Assembly: GCA_014867205.1 (NCBI GenBank)
Contig: WGUO01000013.1
Coordinates: forward strand, 26,471 to 90,470
From: Muribaculaceae bacterium
GTDB taxonomy: Bacteria > Bacteroidota > Bacteroidia > Bacteroidales > Muribaculaceae
Length of the DNA: 64,000 bases
Direction: 5' to 3'
In this document: positions 50,397-57,547 of the stretch, piece after piece
Layout: each line of letters opens with the position of its first letter
Position numbering within the stretch: position 1 is the stretch's first letter
Program-made: the position numbers and the translations under genes
The notes under the pieces: generated by a model
Told to the model about the DNA's origin: nothing
The model's input: only the letters and a program-made list of their open reading frames with translations
The model's database searches: none

Positions 50397-51689
50397 ATGT
50401 CAATACTTAGCGAAATAATGTGGAACAATGTAGTGGTCGCATCACTCATTTTCCTTGTGATCGTACTCGTGCTGACGGTGATTCTGCTGCTGGCGAAGTC
50501 ATGGCTCGTCAACAGCGGCGAGGTCGCCATCTCGATCAACGACGGCTCGAAACTCATCCATGCGCCTGCGGGCAAGTCCCTGCTGGCTACCCTCAATGAT
50601 AACGGCGTGCATCTTTCGAGCGCCTGCGGCGGCAAGGGCAGTTGCGGCCAGTGCAAGATCCAGGTAGTATCGGGCGGCGGCGACATCCTCCCGACCGAGG
50701 CAGTGCATTTCACGCGCAAGCAGATCAAGGACCACTGGCGCCTCGGTTGCCAGATCAAGGTCAAGTCTGACCTTGAGGTCAAGGTCGACGCAGCCGCTCT
50801 CGATGTCAAGGAGTATGAGTGCGAGGTTATCTCCAACAAGAACGTCGCAACGTTCATGAAGGAGTTCATCGTTCGACTCCCCGAGGGCGAGCACATGAAC
50901 TTCATACCGGGCAGTTACTCGCAGATACGCATCCCTAAATATGAGATAGACTACGACAAGGATATCGACAAGGACCTCATCGGCAAGGAGTACCTGCCGG
51001 CCTGGGAGAAGTTCGGACTCTTCGGCCTTAAGGCTAAGAATGACGAGGAGACGGTCCGCGCCTACTCGATGGCCAACTATCCCGAGGAGGGCGACCGCTT
51101 CATGCTTACAGTCCGAATCGCCACTCCTCCCTTCAAGCCGAAACCGCAGGTCGGTTTCCAGAATGTTCCGCCGGGCATTGCGTCAAGCTACATCTTCTCG
51201 CTCAAGCCGGGCGACAAGGTGCTGATGTCAGGTCCCTACGGAGACTTCCATCCGATCGTCGACTCTAAGGCGGAGATGATTTGGGTCGGCGGCGGCGCCG
51301 GCATGGCTCCCCTGCGCGCTCAGATCATGTGGATGACTAAGACTCTCAACACCCGCGACCGCGTGATGCACTATTTTTACGGCGCCCGCGCGCTGAATGA
51401 GGTGTTCTATCTCGAAGACTTCCTACAGCTTGAGAAGGAGTTCCCCAACTTCAAGTTCCATCTCGCGCTTGACCGCCCCGACCCCGCAGCCGACGCGGCC
51501 GGTGTAGCGTACACTCCCGGTTTCGTGCATGACGTCATGTACAAGACATACCTCAAGGACCATGAGGCTCCCGAGGATATCGAGTACTACATGTGCGGCC
51601 CCGGCCCGATGAGCAATGCCGTAAACAATATGCTCTACAACCTCGGCGTCGAGCCCTCGAGCATTCATTACGACAACTTCGGCGGGTGA
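50397..51689 (+). CDS. nqrF: Na+-translocating NADH:quinone reductase subunit F
   Basis: The 430-residue protein has an N-terminal helix (VVASLIFLVIVLVLTVILLL), a 2Fe-2S ferredoxin domain with Cys ligands in SSACGGKGSCGQCKIQ plus RLGCQIKV, an FAD domain (RAYSMANYPEEGDRFMLTVR) and an NADH-binding domain (EMIWVGGGAGMAPLRAQIMW, EYYMCGPGPMSNAVNNMLYN). It takes electrons from NADH in the cytoplasm. Last nqr gene; followed after 60 bases by glyA. Confidence 0.97.
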   Translation: MSILSEIMWNNVVVASLIFLVIVLVLTVILLLAKSWLVNSGEVAISINDGSKLIHAPAGKSLLATLNDNGVHLSSACGGKGSCGQCKIQVVSGGGDILPTEAVHFTRKQIKDHWRLGCQIKVKSDLEVKVDAAALDVKEYECEVISNKNVATFMKEFIVRLPEGEHMNFIPGSYSQIRIPKYEIDYDKDIDKDLIGKEYLPAWEKFGLFGLKAKNDEETVRAYSMANYPEEGDRFMLTVRIATPPFKPKPQVGFQNVPPGIASSYIFSLKPGDKVLMSGPYGDFHPIVDSKAEMIWVGGGAGMAPLRAQIMWMTKTLNTRDRVMHYFYGARALNEVFYLEDFLQLEKEFPNFKFHLALDRPDPAADAAGVAYTPGFVHDVMYKTYLKDHEAPEDIEYYMCGPGPMSNAVNNMLYNLGVEPSSIHYDNFGG

Positions 51690-51749
51690 TGACTCCGCAG
51701 GTCGGCAAAGTGATTATAAACTTAAATCTAACCATACGACAACATCAAC

Positions 51750-53030
51750 ATGAAGAGAGACAACGAAATTTTTGAAATCATCGACCGCGAGCACCTTCGC
51801 CAGCGTCGCGGCATCGAACTGATAGCAAGCGAGAACTTCGTGAGCGACGAGGTTATGCGCGCCATGGGCTCATGCCTCACCAACAAGTATGCCGAGGGCT
51901 ATCCCGGCAAGCGCTATTATGGCGGATGCCAGGTTGTCGACGAGGCCGAGAACCTCGCCATCGAGCGCGCCAAGAAGCTCTTCGGCGCTGAGTGGGCCAA
52001 TGTTCAGCCCCACAGCGGCGCTCAGGCCAATATGGCTGTTTTCATGGCATGCCTGCAGCCCGGCGACAAGTTCATGGGCATGGACCTCAGCCACGGCGGC
52101 CACCTCAGCCACGGAAGCCCCGTGAACTTCTCAGGCCTCATGTTCCAGCCGATCAGCTATACTGTTGACAGGGAGACAGGCCGCGTGAACTATGAGGAGA
52201 TGGAGGAGAAGGCCCGCGCAGAGCGCCCGAAACTCATCATCGCCGGCGCAAGCGCATACAGCCGCGAATGGGATTACGCACGTATCCGCAAGCTCGCCGA
52301 TGAGATTGGCGCCATTTTCATGGTCGACATGGCTCACCCAGCTGGCCTTATCGCCGCCGGACTGCTTGAGAACCCCGTGAAGCATGCCCATATCGTGACC
52401 ACCACTACCCACAAGACTCTCCGCGGTCCGCGCGGAGGCCTGATCCTCATGGGCAAGGACTTCGACAATCCATGGGGAAAGACTACTCCCAAGGGCGAGA
52501 TAAAGAAGATGTCGGCACTGCTCGACTCAGCAGTGTTCCCCGGCGTGCAGGGCGGACCGCTCGAGCATGTCATCGCCGCAAAGGCTGTTGCATTCGGCGA
52601 GGCACTCCAGCCTGAGTGGAAGGAATATGCAATGCAGGTCAAGAAGAATGCCGATGCCCTCGCGCAGGCTCTCATCAAGCGCGGATACAAGATTATCTCC
52701 GACGGTACCGACAACCACTGCATGCTTGTGGACCTGCGGCCCAAGTTCCCCGACATGAGCGGCAAGAAGGCCGAGCGCGTTCTCGTCGAGGCCGATATAA
52801 CCGCCAACAAGAATATGGTGCCTTATGACAGCCGCAGTCCGTTCCTGACCAGCGGTCTGAGATTCGGCACGGCCGCGATCACGACACGTGGCGCCAAGGA
52901 GGAACTCATGGAGACAATCGCCGGTCTGATTGACCGCGTGCTCAGCAACGCCGACGACGAGGCGACCATCAATGCCGTCAGACAGGAAGTCAACGACATG
53001 ATGAATGAATATCCGATGTTCGCCTGGTAA
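51750..53030 (+). CDS. glyA: Serine hydroxymethyltransferase
   Basis: The 426-residue protein begins MKRDNEIFEIIDREHLRQRR and has the PLP Lys in TTTTHKTLRGPRGGLILMGK and other landmarks: RGIELIASENFVSDEVMRAM, NKYAEGYPGKRYYGGCQVVD, VQPHSGAQANMAVFMACLQP. It interconverts serine and glycine with tetrahydrofolate, giving one-carbon units. Length is normal. Terminator follows directly. Confidence 0.98.
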   Translation: MKRDNEIFEIIDREHLRQRRGIELIASENFVSDEVMRAMGSCLTNKYAEGYPGKRYYGGCQVVDEAENLAIERAKKLFGAEWANVQPHSGAQANMAVFMACLQPGDKFMGMDLSHGGHLSHGSPVNFSGLMFQPISYTVDRETGRVNYEEMEEKARAERPKLIIAGASAYSREWDYARIRKLADEIGAIFMVDMAHPAGLIAAGLLENPVKHAHIVTTTTHKTLRGPRGGLILMGKDFDNPWGKTTPKGEIKKMSALLDSAVFPGVQGGPLEHVIAAKAVAFGEALQPEWKEYAMQVKKNADALAQALIKRGYKIISDGTDNHCMLVDLRPKFPDMSGKKAERVLVEADITANKNMVPYDSRSPFLTSGLRFGTAAITTRGAKEELMETIAGLIDRVLSNADDEATINAVRQEVNDMMNEYPMFAW

Positions 53031-53040
53031 ACAGATATGA

Positions 53041-53077
53041 ATTGACCCGGCCGAACAGGCCGGGTCAATTGCTTTTT
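53041..53077 (+). terminator. Terminator of glyA
   Basis: ATTGACCCGGCC (53041-53052) and GGCCGGGTCAAT (53058-53069) pair perfectly around a 5-base loop, then TGCTTTTT. Confidence 0.9.
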
Positions 53078-53137
53078 AACCCCTCTGCCATGATAGTGGC
53101 ACGGGCACACACGCAGTATATATCACAAATATAAAAA

Positions 53138-53794
53138 ATGGAAAACAAAAAGTGGCCATCTAAGATTTTTGTTACAGGTATCGATACCGACGCTGGCAAG
53201 AGTTATGCCACAGGCTGGCTCGCCAATCTCATCAACCGCGAGGGTGGCAACGCCATGACCATGAAGTTCGTGCAGACGGGCAATAAAGACTTCAGCGAGG
53301 ACATCGAGGTGCACCGCAAGATTATGGGAATTGGGCCGGTGGCCGTCGACCTGATTCACCTCACAGCCCCTGAGATATTCTCTTACCCGTGCAGTCCGGA
53401 ACTTGCCGCCCGCCTTGACGGCCGCGAGATTGACTTCCGGCTCATCACTGACGCCGCCGACCAGCTCAACCGCGAATATGACACCGTCATTATCGAGGGC
53501 GCGGGAGGTCTTATGGTGCCTCTCAAGGGTGACTATCTCACCCTCGACTATATCCGCGATCACAGACTCCCCGTGGTCCTTGTCACCAACGGGAAACTCG
53601 GATCAATCAACCATACGCTGCTGTCGCTCTATGCGATTAAGCACGCCGGTCTAACCCTGCAGGCGGTCATTTACAACTCATATTTTGACAAAGATAAAAT
53701 AATTGCGCAAGATACGCGTAATTATATTAAACACTGGCTTGACACATACTTCGACGGAACGGAATTCCTGGAGATGGGGCCAATCAGGTTTTAA
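53138..53794 (+). CDS. bioD: Dethiobiotin synthase
   Basis: The 218-residue protein has the P-loop IFVTGIDTDAGKSYATGWLA, the substrate stretch MKFVQTGNKDF, IIEGAGGLMVPL and VVLVTNGKLGSINHTLLSLY. It makes the ureido ring of dethiobiotin from DAPA, CO2 and ATP. It is separated by about 6 kb from the bioA-bioF-bioGC operon. A GC-rich inverted pair (AGCCCCTG/CAGGGGGCT) follows the gene at about 53797-53835. Confidence 0.95.
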   Translation: MENKKWPSKIFVTGIDTDAGKSYATGWLANLINREGGNAMTMKFVQTGNKDFSEDIEVHRKIMGIGPVAVDLIHLTAPEIFSYPCSPELAARLDGREIDFRLITDAADQLNREYDTVIIEGAGGLMVPLKGDYLTLDYIRDHRLPVVLVTNGKLGSINHTLLSLYAIKHAGLTLQAVIYNSYFDKDKIIAQDTRNYIKHWLDTYFDGTEFLEMGPIRF

Positions 53795-53842
53795 GTAGCC
53801 CCTGTCTTGACAAAAATGTTATCGCAGGGGGCTTAGTCATAT

Positions 53843-54592
53843 ATGTTTATGAACGGAAACACACTCAAGAAATCAAAAGAAAGCATAATCCCGGCTTTTG
53901 AGCCATTATCAACCGGCGCCGCTGACGACGGCCCAACCCCCGCATTGCCTAAAGTCTGGAAGACATCGATCACCAAGACCGAGCTTGCAGTCCTTCCTGC
54001 CGAAAACTATGTCGGCAAGATTACTGTCATAGATAAAGCCGAGGATGCCGACGCTGCCGCTGCCGTGCTTGCGGCTGCCGACATGATTGGTTTCGACACA
54101 GAGACCAAACCCTCGTTCCGCCGTGGCGAGCGCCATACGGTTGCCCTGCTGCAGCTTTCCACACTGTCGGAATGTTTCCTGTTCCGTCTTAACCGCATCG
54201 GCCTCCCTGACTCCGTATGCGCATTACTTGAGGATGAGAACAAACTGAAGATCGGCGTCTCAATTCATGACGATTTCCTGAACCTGCACAAGAAATTCCA
54301 CCTCGAGCCAAAGGGTTTCATCGACCTGCAGACTTATGTCAAGGAGTTCAATATCGCCGACAACAGTCTCTCCCGCATATATGGCATACTGTTCGACAAA
54401 CGCATCTCAAAGGGCCAGAGACTATCTAACTGGGAGGCACCCGTGCTGACTCAGCACCAGCAGGAGTATGCCGCCCTCGACGCTCTCGCATGCCTCACGA
54501 TATACAATCACCTGCGCTCGACAGGTTTTGACTATACCAAATCCAAATATTACAGAGAATTCGATGACCCCACAGCCACGCAAGCGCAATAA
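53843..54592 (+). CDS. DEDDy-type 3'-5' exonuclease-domain protein
   Basis: The 249-residue protein has an RNase D/WRN-like exonuclease domain (about 65-240). The DEDDy carboxylates appear as DMIGFDTETKPSFRRGERHT (DxE), KIGVSIHDDFLNLHK (Asp) and LTQHQQEYAALDALACLTIY (YxxxD). Such domains remove nucleotides from the 3' end of DNA or RNA. There is no HRDC domain, so it is not a full RNase D. Its end overlaps the next small membrane-protein gene by 29 bases. Confidence 0.88.
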   Translation: MFMNGNTLKKSKESIIPAFEPLSTGAADDGPTPALPKVWKTSITKTELAVLPAENYVGKITVIDKAEDADAAAAVLAAADMIGFDTETKPSFRRGERHTVALLQLSTLSECFLFRLNRIGLPDSVCALLEDENKLKIGVSIHDDFLNLHKKFHLEPKGFIDLQTYVKEFNIADNSLSRIYGILFDKRISKGQRLSNWEAPVLTQHQQEYAALDALACLTIYNHLRSTGFDYTKSKYYREFDDPTATQAQ

Positions 54593-54785
54593 GTTGCGCA
54601 AATCAGTCTGGATGCCATGTCTGCTGCTCATATATCTGGCCGGCATGACAACCTGGTTCGCCCCTCAGCTGATCGCCAATGGCGAGACCGCCCGTCTTGT
54701 CACTGTCTTCATTTCCGAAATTGTCATCATCCTGCTCCTTCGCATGTTCCTCGTCAAGCGCGAGCGCCAGCAGGACGACCGATAG
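54564..54785 (+). CDS. Small membrane protein overlapping the exonuclease gene
   Basis: The 73-residue protein MTPQPRKRNKLRKSVWMPCL has a basic N-terminus and two membrane helices (about 15-32, VWMPCLLLIYLAGMTTWF, and 42-62, LVTVFISEIVIILLLRMFLV), then a charged tail. The ATG is inside the exonuclease gene, so coupling is likely. Family not recognised. A hairpin follows. Confidence 0.65.
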   Translation: MTPQPRKRNKLRKSVWMPCLLLIYLAGMTTWFAPQLIANGETARLVTVFISEIVIILLLRMFLVKRERQQDDR

Positions 54786-54847
54786 CCGCTATCGATACAT
54801 TCCGTGACTTACATAGGCATTATACGTGCCGCACACATATAATAATA

Positions 54848-54880
54848 TTAAAGGGCATGGCCTCGCGGTCACGCCCTTAA
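54848..54880 (+). terminator. Terminator-like hairpin
   Basis: TTAAAGGGCATGGCC / GGTCACGCCCTTAA forms a stem with a 4-base loop (with small mismatches). It ends the exonuclease/membrane-protein transcript; convergent with lpxH. Confidence 0.6.
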
Positions 54881-54978
54881 TAAGTTTCTACAGGTAAAAA
54901 ATCTTAAGGTAAAAAAGATTGTTTCTTAGGTCAATGCAAAGATATTACAATTTATAATTATAGCCAAATTATTAGCCG

Positions 54979-55034
54979 TTAAAATCGCCAAACATGTTGC
55001 AGAACATGTTTTAGACCCTCTTCTGACCCCGATT
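54979..55034 (+). repeat. AACATGTT element, copy 2
   Basis: TTAAAATCG, AAACATGTT-GCAG-AACATGTTT (perfect 9-bp inverted repeat, 54990-55011), then CCTCTT and CCCCGATT. The order and spacing resemble 36109-36168 on the other strand. It is located between convergent genes. Confidence 0.6.
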
Positions 55035-55068
55035 ATTACCTGTTTCTCCCATTTCCCCAATCTTTTCC

Positions 55069-55827
55069 CTAACTCCGACTTTTATCGCCCCCCTCATACT
55101 CGTGCAGTGTGAGTTCGTGTCCGTCCCAGCGCGCATAGGAGCATCTGGCTATCCATTCACCCAATATCACCATTGAGGCGCTTTCCGTCAGTCTCACGCG
55201 CTCGAACAGATGCAGATGACCATATATGAAGTACTCCACATCCGGATACTCCTTGAGATACTCCCTGCTGAAGGTCAGGATATTCTTCATCATCCTCGTG
55301 GCGTCTTCGACCGACGGACCCTCGACCTTGCGCGAGTGTCGGCTCCAGTTATAGGCGAACGGGACCGTCCAGCGTGGATGTATGCCAGAGAACAGACGCT
55401 GGCACACCTTGCTGCGGAACAGCTTGCGGAGCAGCCTGAACGACGGCTTAAGCTTCCCTATGCCGTCGCCATGTGTCATCAGGAACTTGTGTCCGTCTAT
55501 GTCCTCGACCGAATAGCCGTCTATCACCTCGATGCCGAGTTCCGATGGCAGGTAGTCGAATATCCATATGTCATGGTTGCCGATATACCACACAATCCGT
55601 ATGCCCCGGTCTGAGAGCTCGGCGAGTTTGCCGAAGAACCTTACAAATCCGCGTGGAACGACATACCGGTACTCATACCAGTAGTCCAGTATGTCGCCGA
55701 GCAGAAAAATAGCGTCGGCCTCCTCTTTGATTGAATCGAGGAAGTCGACTACTCTTTTCTCCGCCTGACGCGAGTCGGTGAAATATGGAGCGCCTAAGTG
55801 CAGGTCACTCAGAAAGTATGCTACCAC
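55069..55827 (-). CDS. lpxH: UDP-2,3-diacylglucosamine diphosphatase
   Basis: The 252-residue metallophosphoesterase has FLSDLHLG, FLLGDILDYWYEYR, WYIGNHDIWIFDYL, FLMTHGDGIGK and FIYGHLHLFERV, which are the five metal-binding blocks of LpxH. It cleaves UDP-2,3-diacylglucosamine to lipid X in lipid A synthesis, at the inner membrane. The start appears to be GTG (MVAYFLSDL), as no ATG fits before the first motif. It lies 26 bases after the SufT-like gene. Confidence 0.93.
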   Translation of the reverse strand: MVAYFLSDLHLGAPYFTDSRQAEKRVVDFLDSIKEEADAIFLLGDILDYWYEYRYVVPRGFVRFFGKLAELSDRGIRIVWYIGNHDIWIFDYLPSELGIEVIDGYSVEDIDGHKFLMTHGDGIGKLKPSFRLLRKLFRSKVCQRLFSGIHPRWTVPFAYNWSRHSRKVEGPSVEDATRMMKNILTFSREYLKEYPDVEYFIYGHLHLFERVRLTESASMVILGEWIARCSYARWDGHELTLHEYEGGDKSRS

Positions 55828-55853
55828 TGCGCAATATGTTTATGTTGCATACC

Positions 55854-56195
55854 TCAGAGGAAGCCGAGTTCAAGTTTTGCTTCCTCCGACATCATGTCCT
55901 GATTCCATACAGGCTCGAACACAAGCCTCAGGTCGACTTTCTCCGGACCCTTGATGCTCACAAGTTTCTGCCTCACATCCTCGAGTATGAAGTCTGCAGC
56001 CGGACACGACGGAGCGGTCAGCGTCATGTCTACATGAAGCGTCTTGTCGTCGGTCGTGTAGTCTATCTTGTAGATCAGGCCCAGATCGTAGACGTTTACT
56101 GGAATCTCCGGGTCATAGACCGTGCGGAGCATCTCTATCGCCTTGTCAACGATGCGAAGTTCCTCTTCACTCTGGGGGGTCTCTTTCTCTTCCAT
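55854..56195 (-). CDS. MIP18/SufT-family Fe-S assembly protein
   Basis: The 113-residue protein has the DUF59/MIP18 domain: LRTVYDPEIPVNVYDLGLIY, LTAPSCPAADFILEDV with the conserved Cys, and LRLVFEPVWNQDMMSEEAKL. Family members help mature iron-sulfur proteins (SufT) or act in phenylacetate oxidation (PaaD). No suf genes are in the window. Cotranscribed with lpxH and the two beta-barrel genes by layout. Confidence 0.88.
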   Translation of the reverse strand: MEEKETPQSEEELRIVDKAIEMLRTVYDPEIPVNVYDLGLIYKIDYTTDDKTLHVDMTLTAPSCPAADFILEDVRQKLVSIKGPEKVDLRLVFEPVWNQDMMSEEAKLELGFL

Positions 56196-56219
56196 AGTGT
56201 GATTCTTTTCTTTAATACT

Positions 56220-56828
56220 TCAGAACAGCACGGCGAAGTCCACAATCCAGCCCTCAAGCTTAGCGCTGAAGTTATCGAGCTTCCTGGTCTTCATGTCATA
56301 TGTCACATCCCACAGATAACCGCCGGAGATCTGAAAACGCTTCCAGAGTTCCACACCGGCTCCCACCTGTAGTCCTACCGACACGCCGGCGCGATCCACT
56401 GCGTTGCACTTGGTGTTTCCCACATTGAAGTTGAACACCGGACCGCCGAAGGCAAATGGCGCCAGATAATTCTCAAAGCCATCCATGCGCGTCCATTTGA
56501 ACCGAAGGTCTACGGGCACCTGTATCACATGCATGCGCAGGTCCGTGCGCCCGATGCCGTCTGATGACCAGACTTCCTGCTCGTTAAACGAAACACGCCC
56601 ACCACGGTTGGCGTACTTGAGGCCGAAATCAACTCCGAAACCTATGCCGGGTATCATCACCTCGCACTGTATGCCGGCACTGAAACCGGGAAGCATTGTC
56701 GACTTTACCAGATTCTGCCTCCAGTGATAGAACGGGAAGTTGGCCCCTACCGTCGGGCCCCAACGGAATTTGGCCGAGGCTCCGAAAGCCACGGCCAAAA
56801 ACATTATCGCTATCAGTATTTTTTTCAT
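56220..56828 (-). CDS. Outer-membrane beta-barrel protein (porin family), first
   Basis: The 202-residue protein has a signal peptide (MKKILIAIMFLAVAFGASA) and alternating beta strands: GPTVGANFPFYHWRQN, GIGFGVDFGLKYANRGGRVS, IQVPVDLRFKWTRM and VSVGLQVGAGVELWKRFQIS. The C-terminus LEGWIVDFAVLF ends in an aromatic residue as outer-membrane proteins do. It resembles the neighbour at 56878 (GPTVG/GPKVG starts, sequence order GLG(I/V)ELW/IRHLQIG), so the pair arose by duplication. Role unknown. Confidence 0.85.
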   Translation of the reverse strand: MKKILIAIMFLAVAFGASAKFRWGPTVGANFPFYHWRQNLVKSTMLPGFSAGIQCEVMIPGIGFGVDFGLKYANRGGRVSFNEQEVWSSDGIGRTDLRMHVIQVPVDLRFKWTRMDGFENYLAPFAFGGPVFNFNVGNTKCNAVDRAGVSVGLQVGAGVELWKRFQISGGYLWDVTYDMKTRKLDNFSAKLEGWIVDFAVLF

Positions 56829-56877
56829 ATGTTATATTCCATTTCTGATTCACGACACTGCGCGTCGCGCTGTCGCA

Positions 56878-57480
56878 TCAGAACATCCAGGCGGCGGTGA
56901 TTGTCCAGTAATTGTTCTTTACCTTGATATCGTGTCCGGCATTTGCATCATCTACGACGATATTCGCAAGTTTGTTTATGCCGAATGTATAGCCGGCTCC
57001 GATCTGCAGGTGTCGTATCAACTCGATGCCGAGTCCGAGGTCCCAGCCCCACTGCGTCTTCTTGGTGTCGCCGTAACTGTCTTTGCCACTCAGTTTGAAG
57101 GCTACGCTCGGTCCGGTGTAGACATAGGGCTTGATGATCGAGGCTACTGCCGGGATACCGATCTTGTATTTAAGATGAAGCGGAATCTCGAAGAAGTTGC
57201 CCCCTACGGTGTAACTGCCCGAAGGATCTGTCACTTTGCTCTCCATGCGGGCGTACATCAGTGAGATGTCGGCGCCAAGGCCCAGCATCGGCGCGATATA
57301 CTCGGCGGTGATACCGCCTGTGAAGCCGCATCGCTCGTCTGAATTGATGAGATTGCCCGAGAAATCAAGCTTGTTGACGGTCATGCCGACCTTCGGCCCG
57401 AAACCGAATTTTGCCTGTGCCGAAAAACTTGTGCAGAGTGCAACGAGGAGGAGAACGATGGAAAATTTAGTCTTGTTCAT
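56878..57480 (-). CDS. Outer-membrane beta-barrel protein (porin family), second
   Basis: From the ATG at 57480 the protein has 200 residues. Signal MNKTKFSIVLLLVALCTSFS (cleaved near AQAKF), then GPKVGMTVNKLDFSGN, LGADISLMYARMESKV, FFEIPLHLKYKIGIP, and the ending NNYWTITAAWMF. It is a tandem relative of the 56220 product. Divergent from priA with a shared 60-base promoter region. Confidence 0.85.
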   Translation of the reverse strand: MNKTKFSIVLLLVALCTSFSAQAKFGFGPKVGMTVNKLDFSGNLINSDERCGFTGGITAEYIAPMLGLGADISLMYARMESKVTDPSGSYTVGGNFFEIPLHLKYKIGIPAVASIIKPYVYTGPSVAFKLSGKDSYGDTKKTQWGWDLGLGIELIRHLQIGAGYTFGINKLANIVVDDANAGHDIKVKNNYWTITAAWMF

Positions 57481-57534
57481 AGTCATTCGTCTTTGTTTCT
57501 GTCGCAAAATTAGTAAAATTTATCGAAAAATCCT

Positions 57535-57542
57535 TATCTTTG
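57535..57542 (+). promoter_or_regulatory. -7 box of priA, nearly at the start codon
   Basis: TATCTTTG ends six bases before the ATG at 57548, so the predicted transcript has almost no leader. A clear -33 box is not seen. A TAATTTTG box for the minus-strand gene lies at about 57506-57513. Confidence 0.5.
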
Positions 57543-57547
57543 CAATA

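Noticed and set aside
53797..53835. GC-rich inverted pair after bioD as a biotin riboswitch
   Set aside because: No such riboswitch class is known, it lies after rather than before bioD, and no U-tract follows; a weak terminator is more likely.
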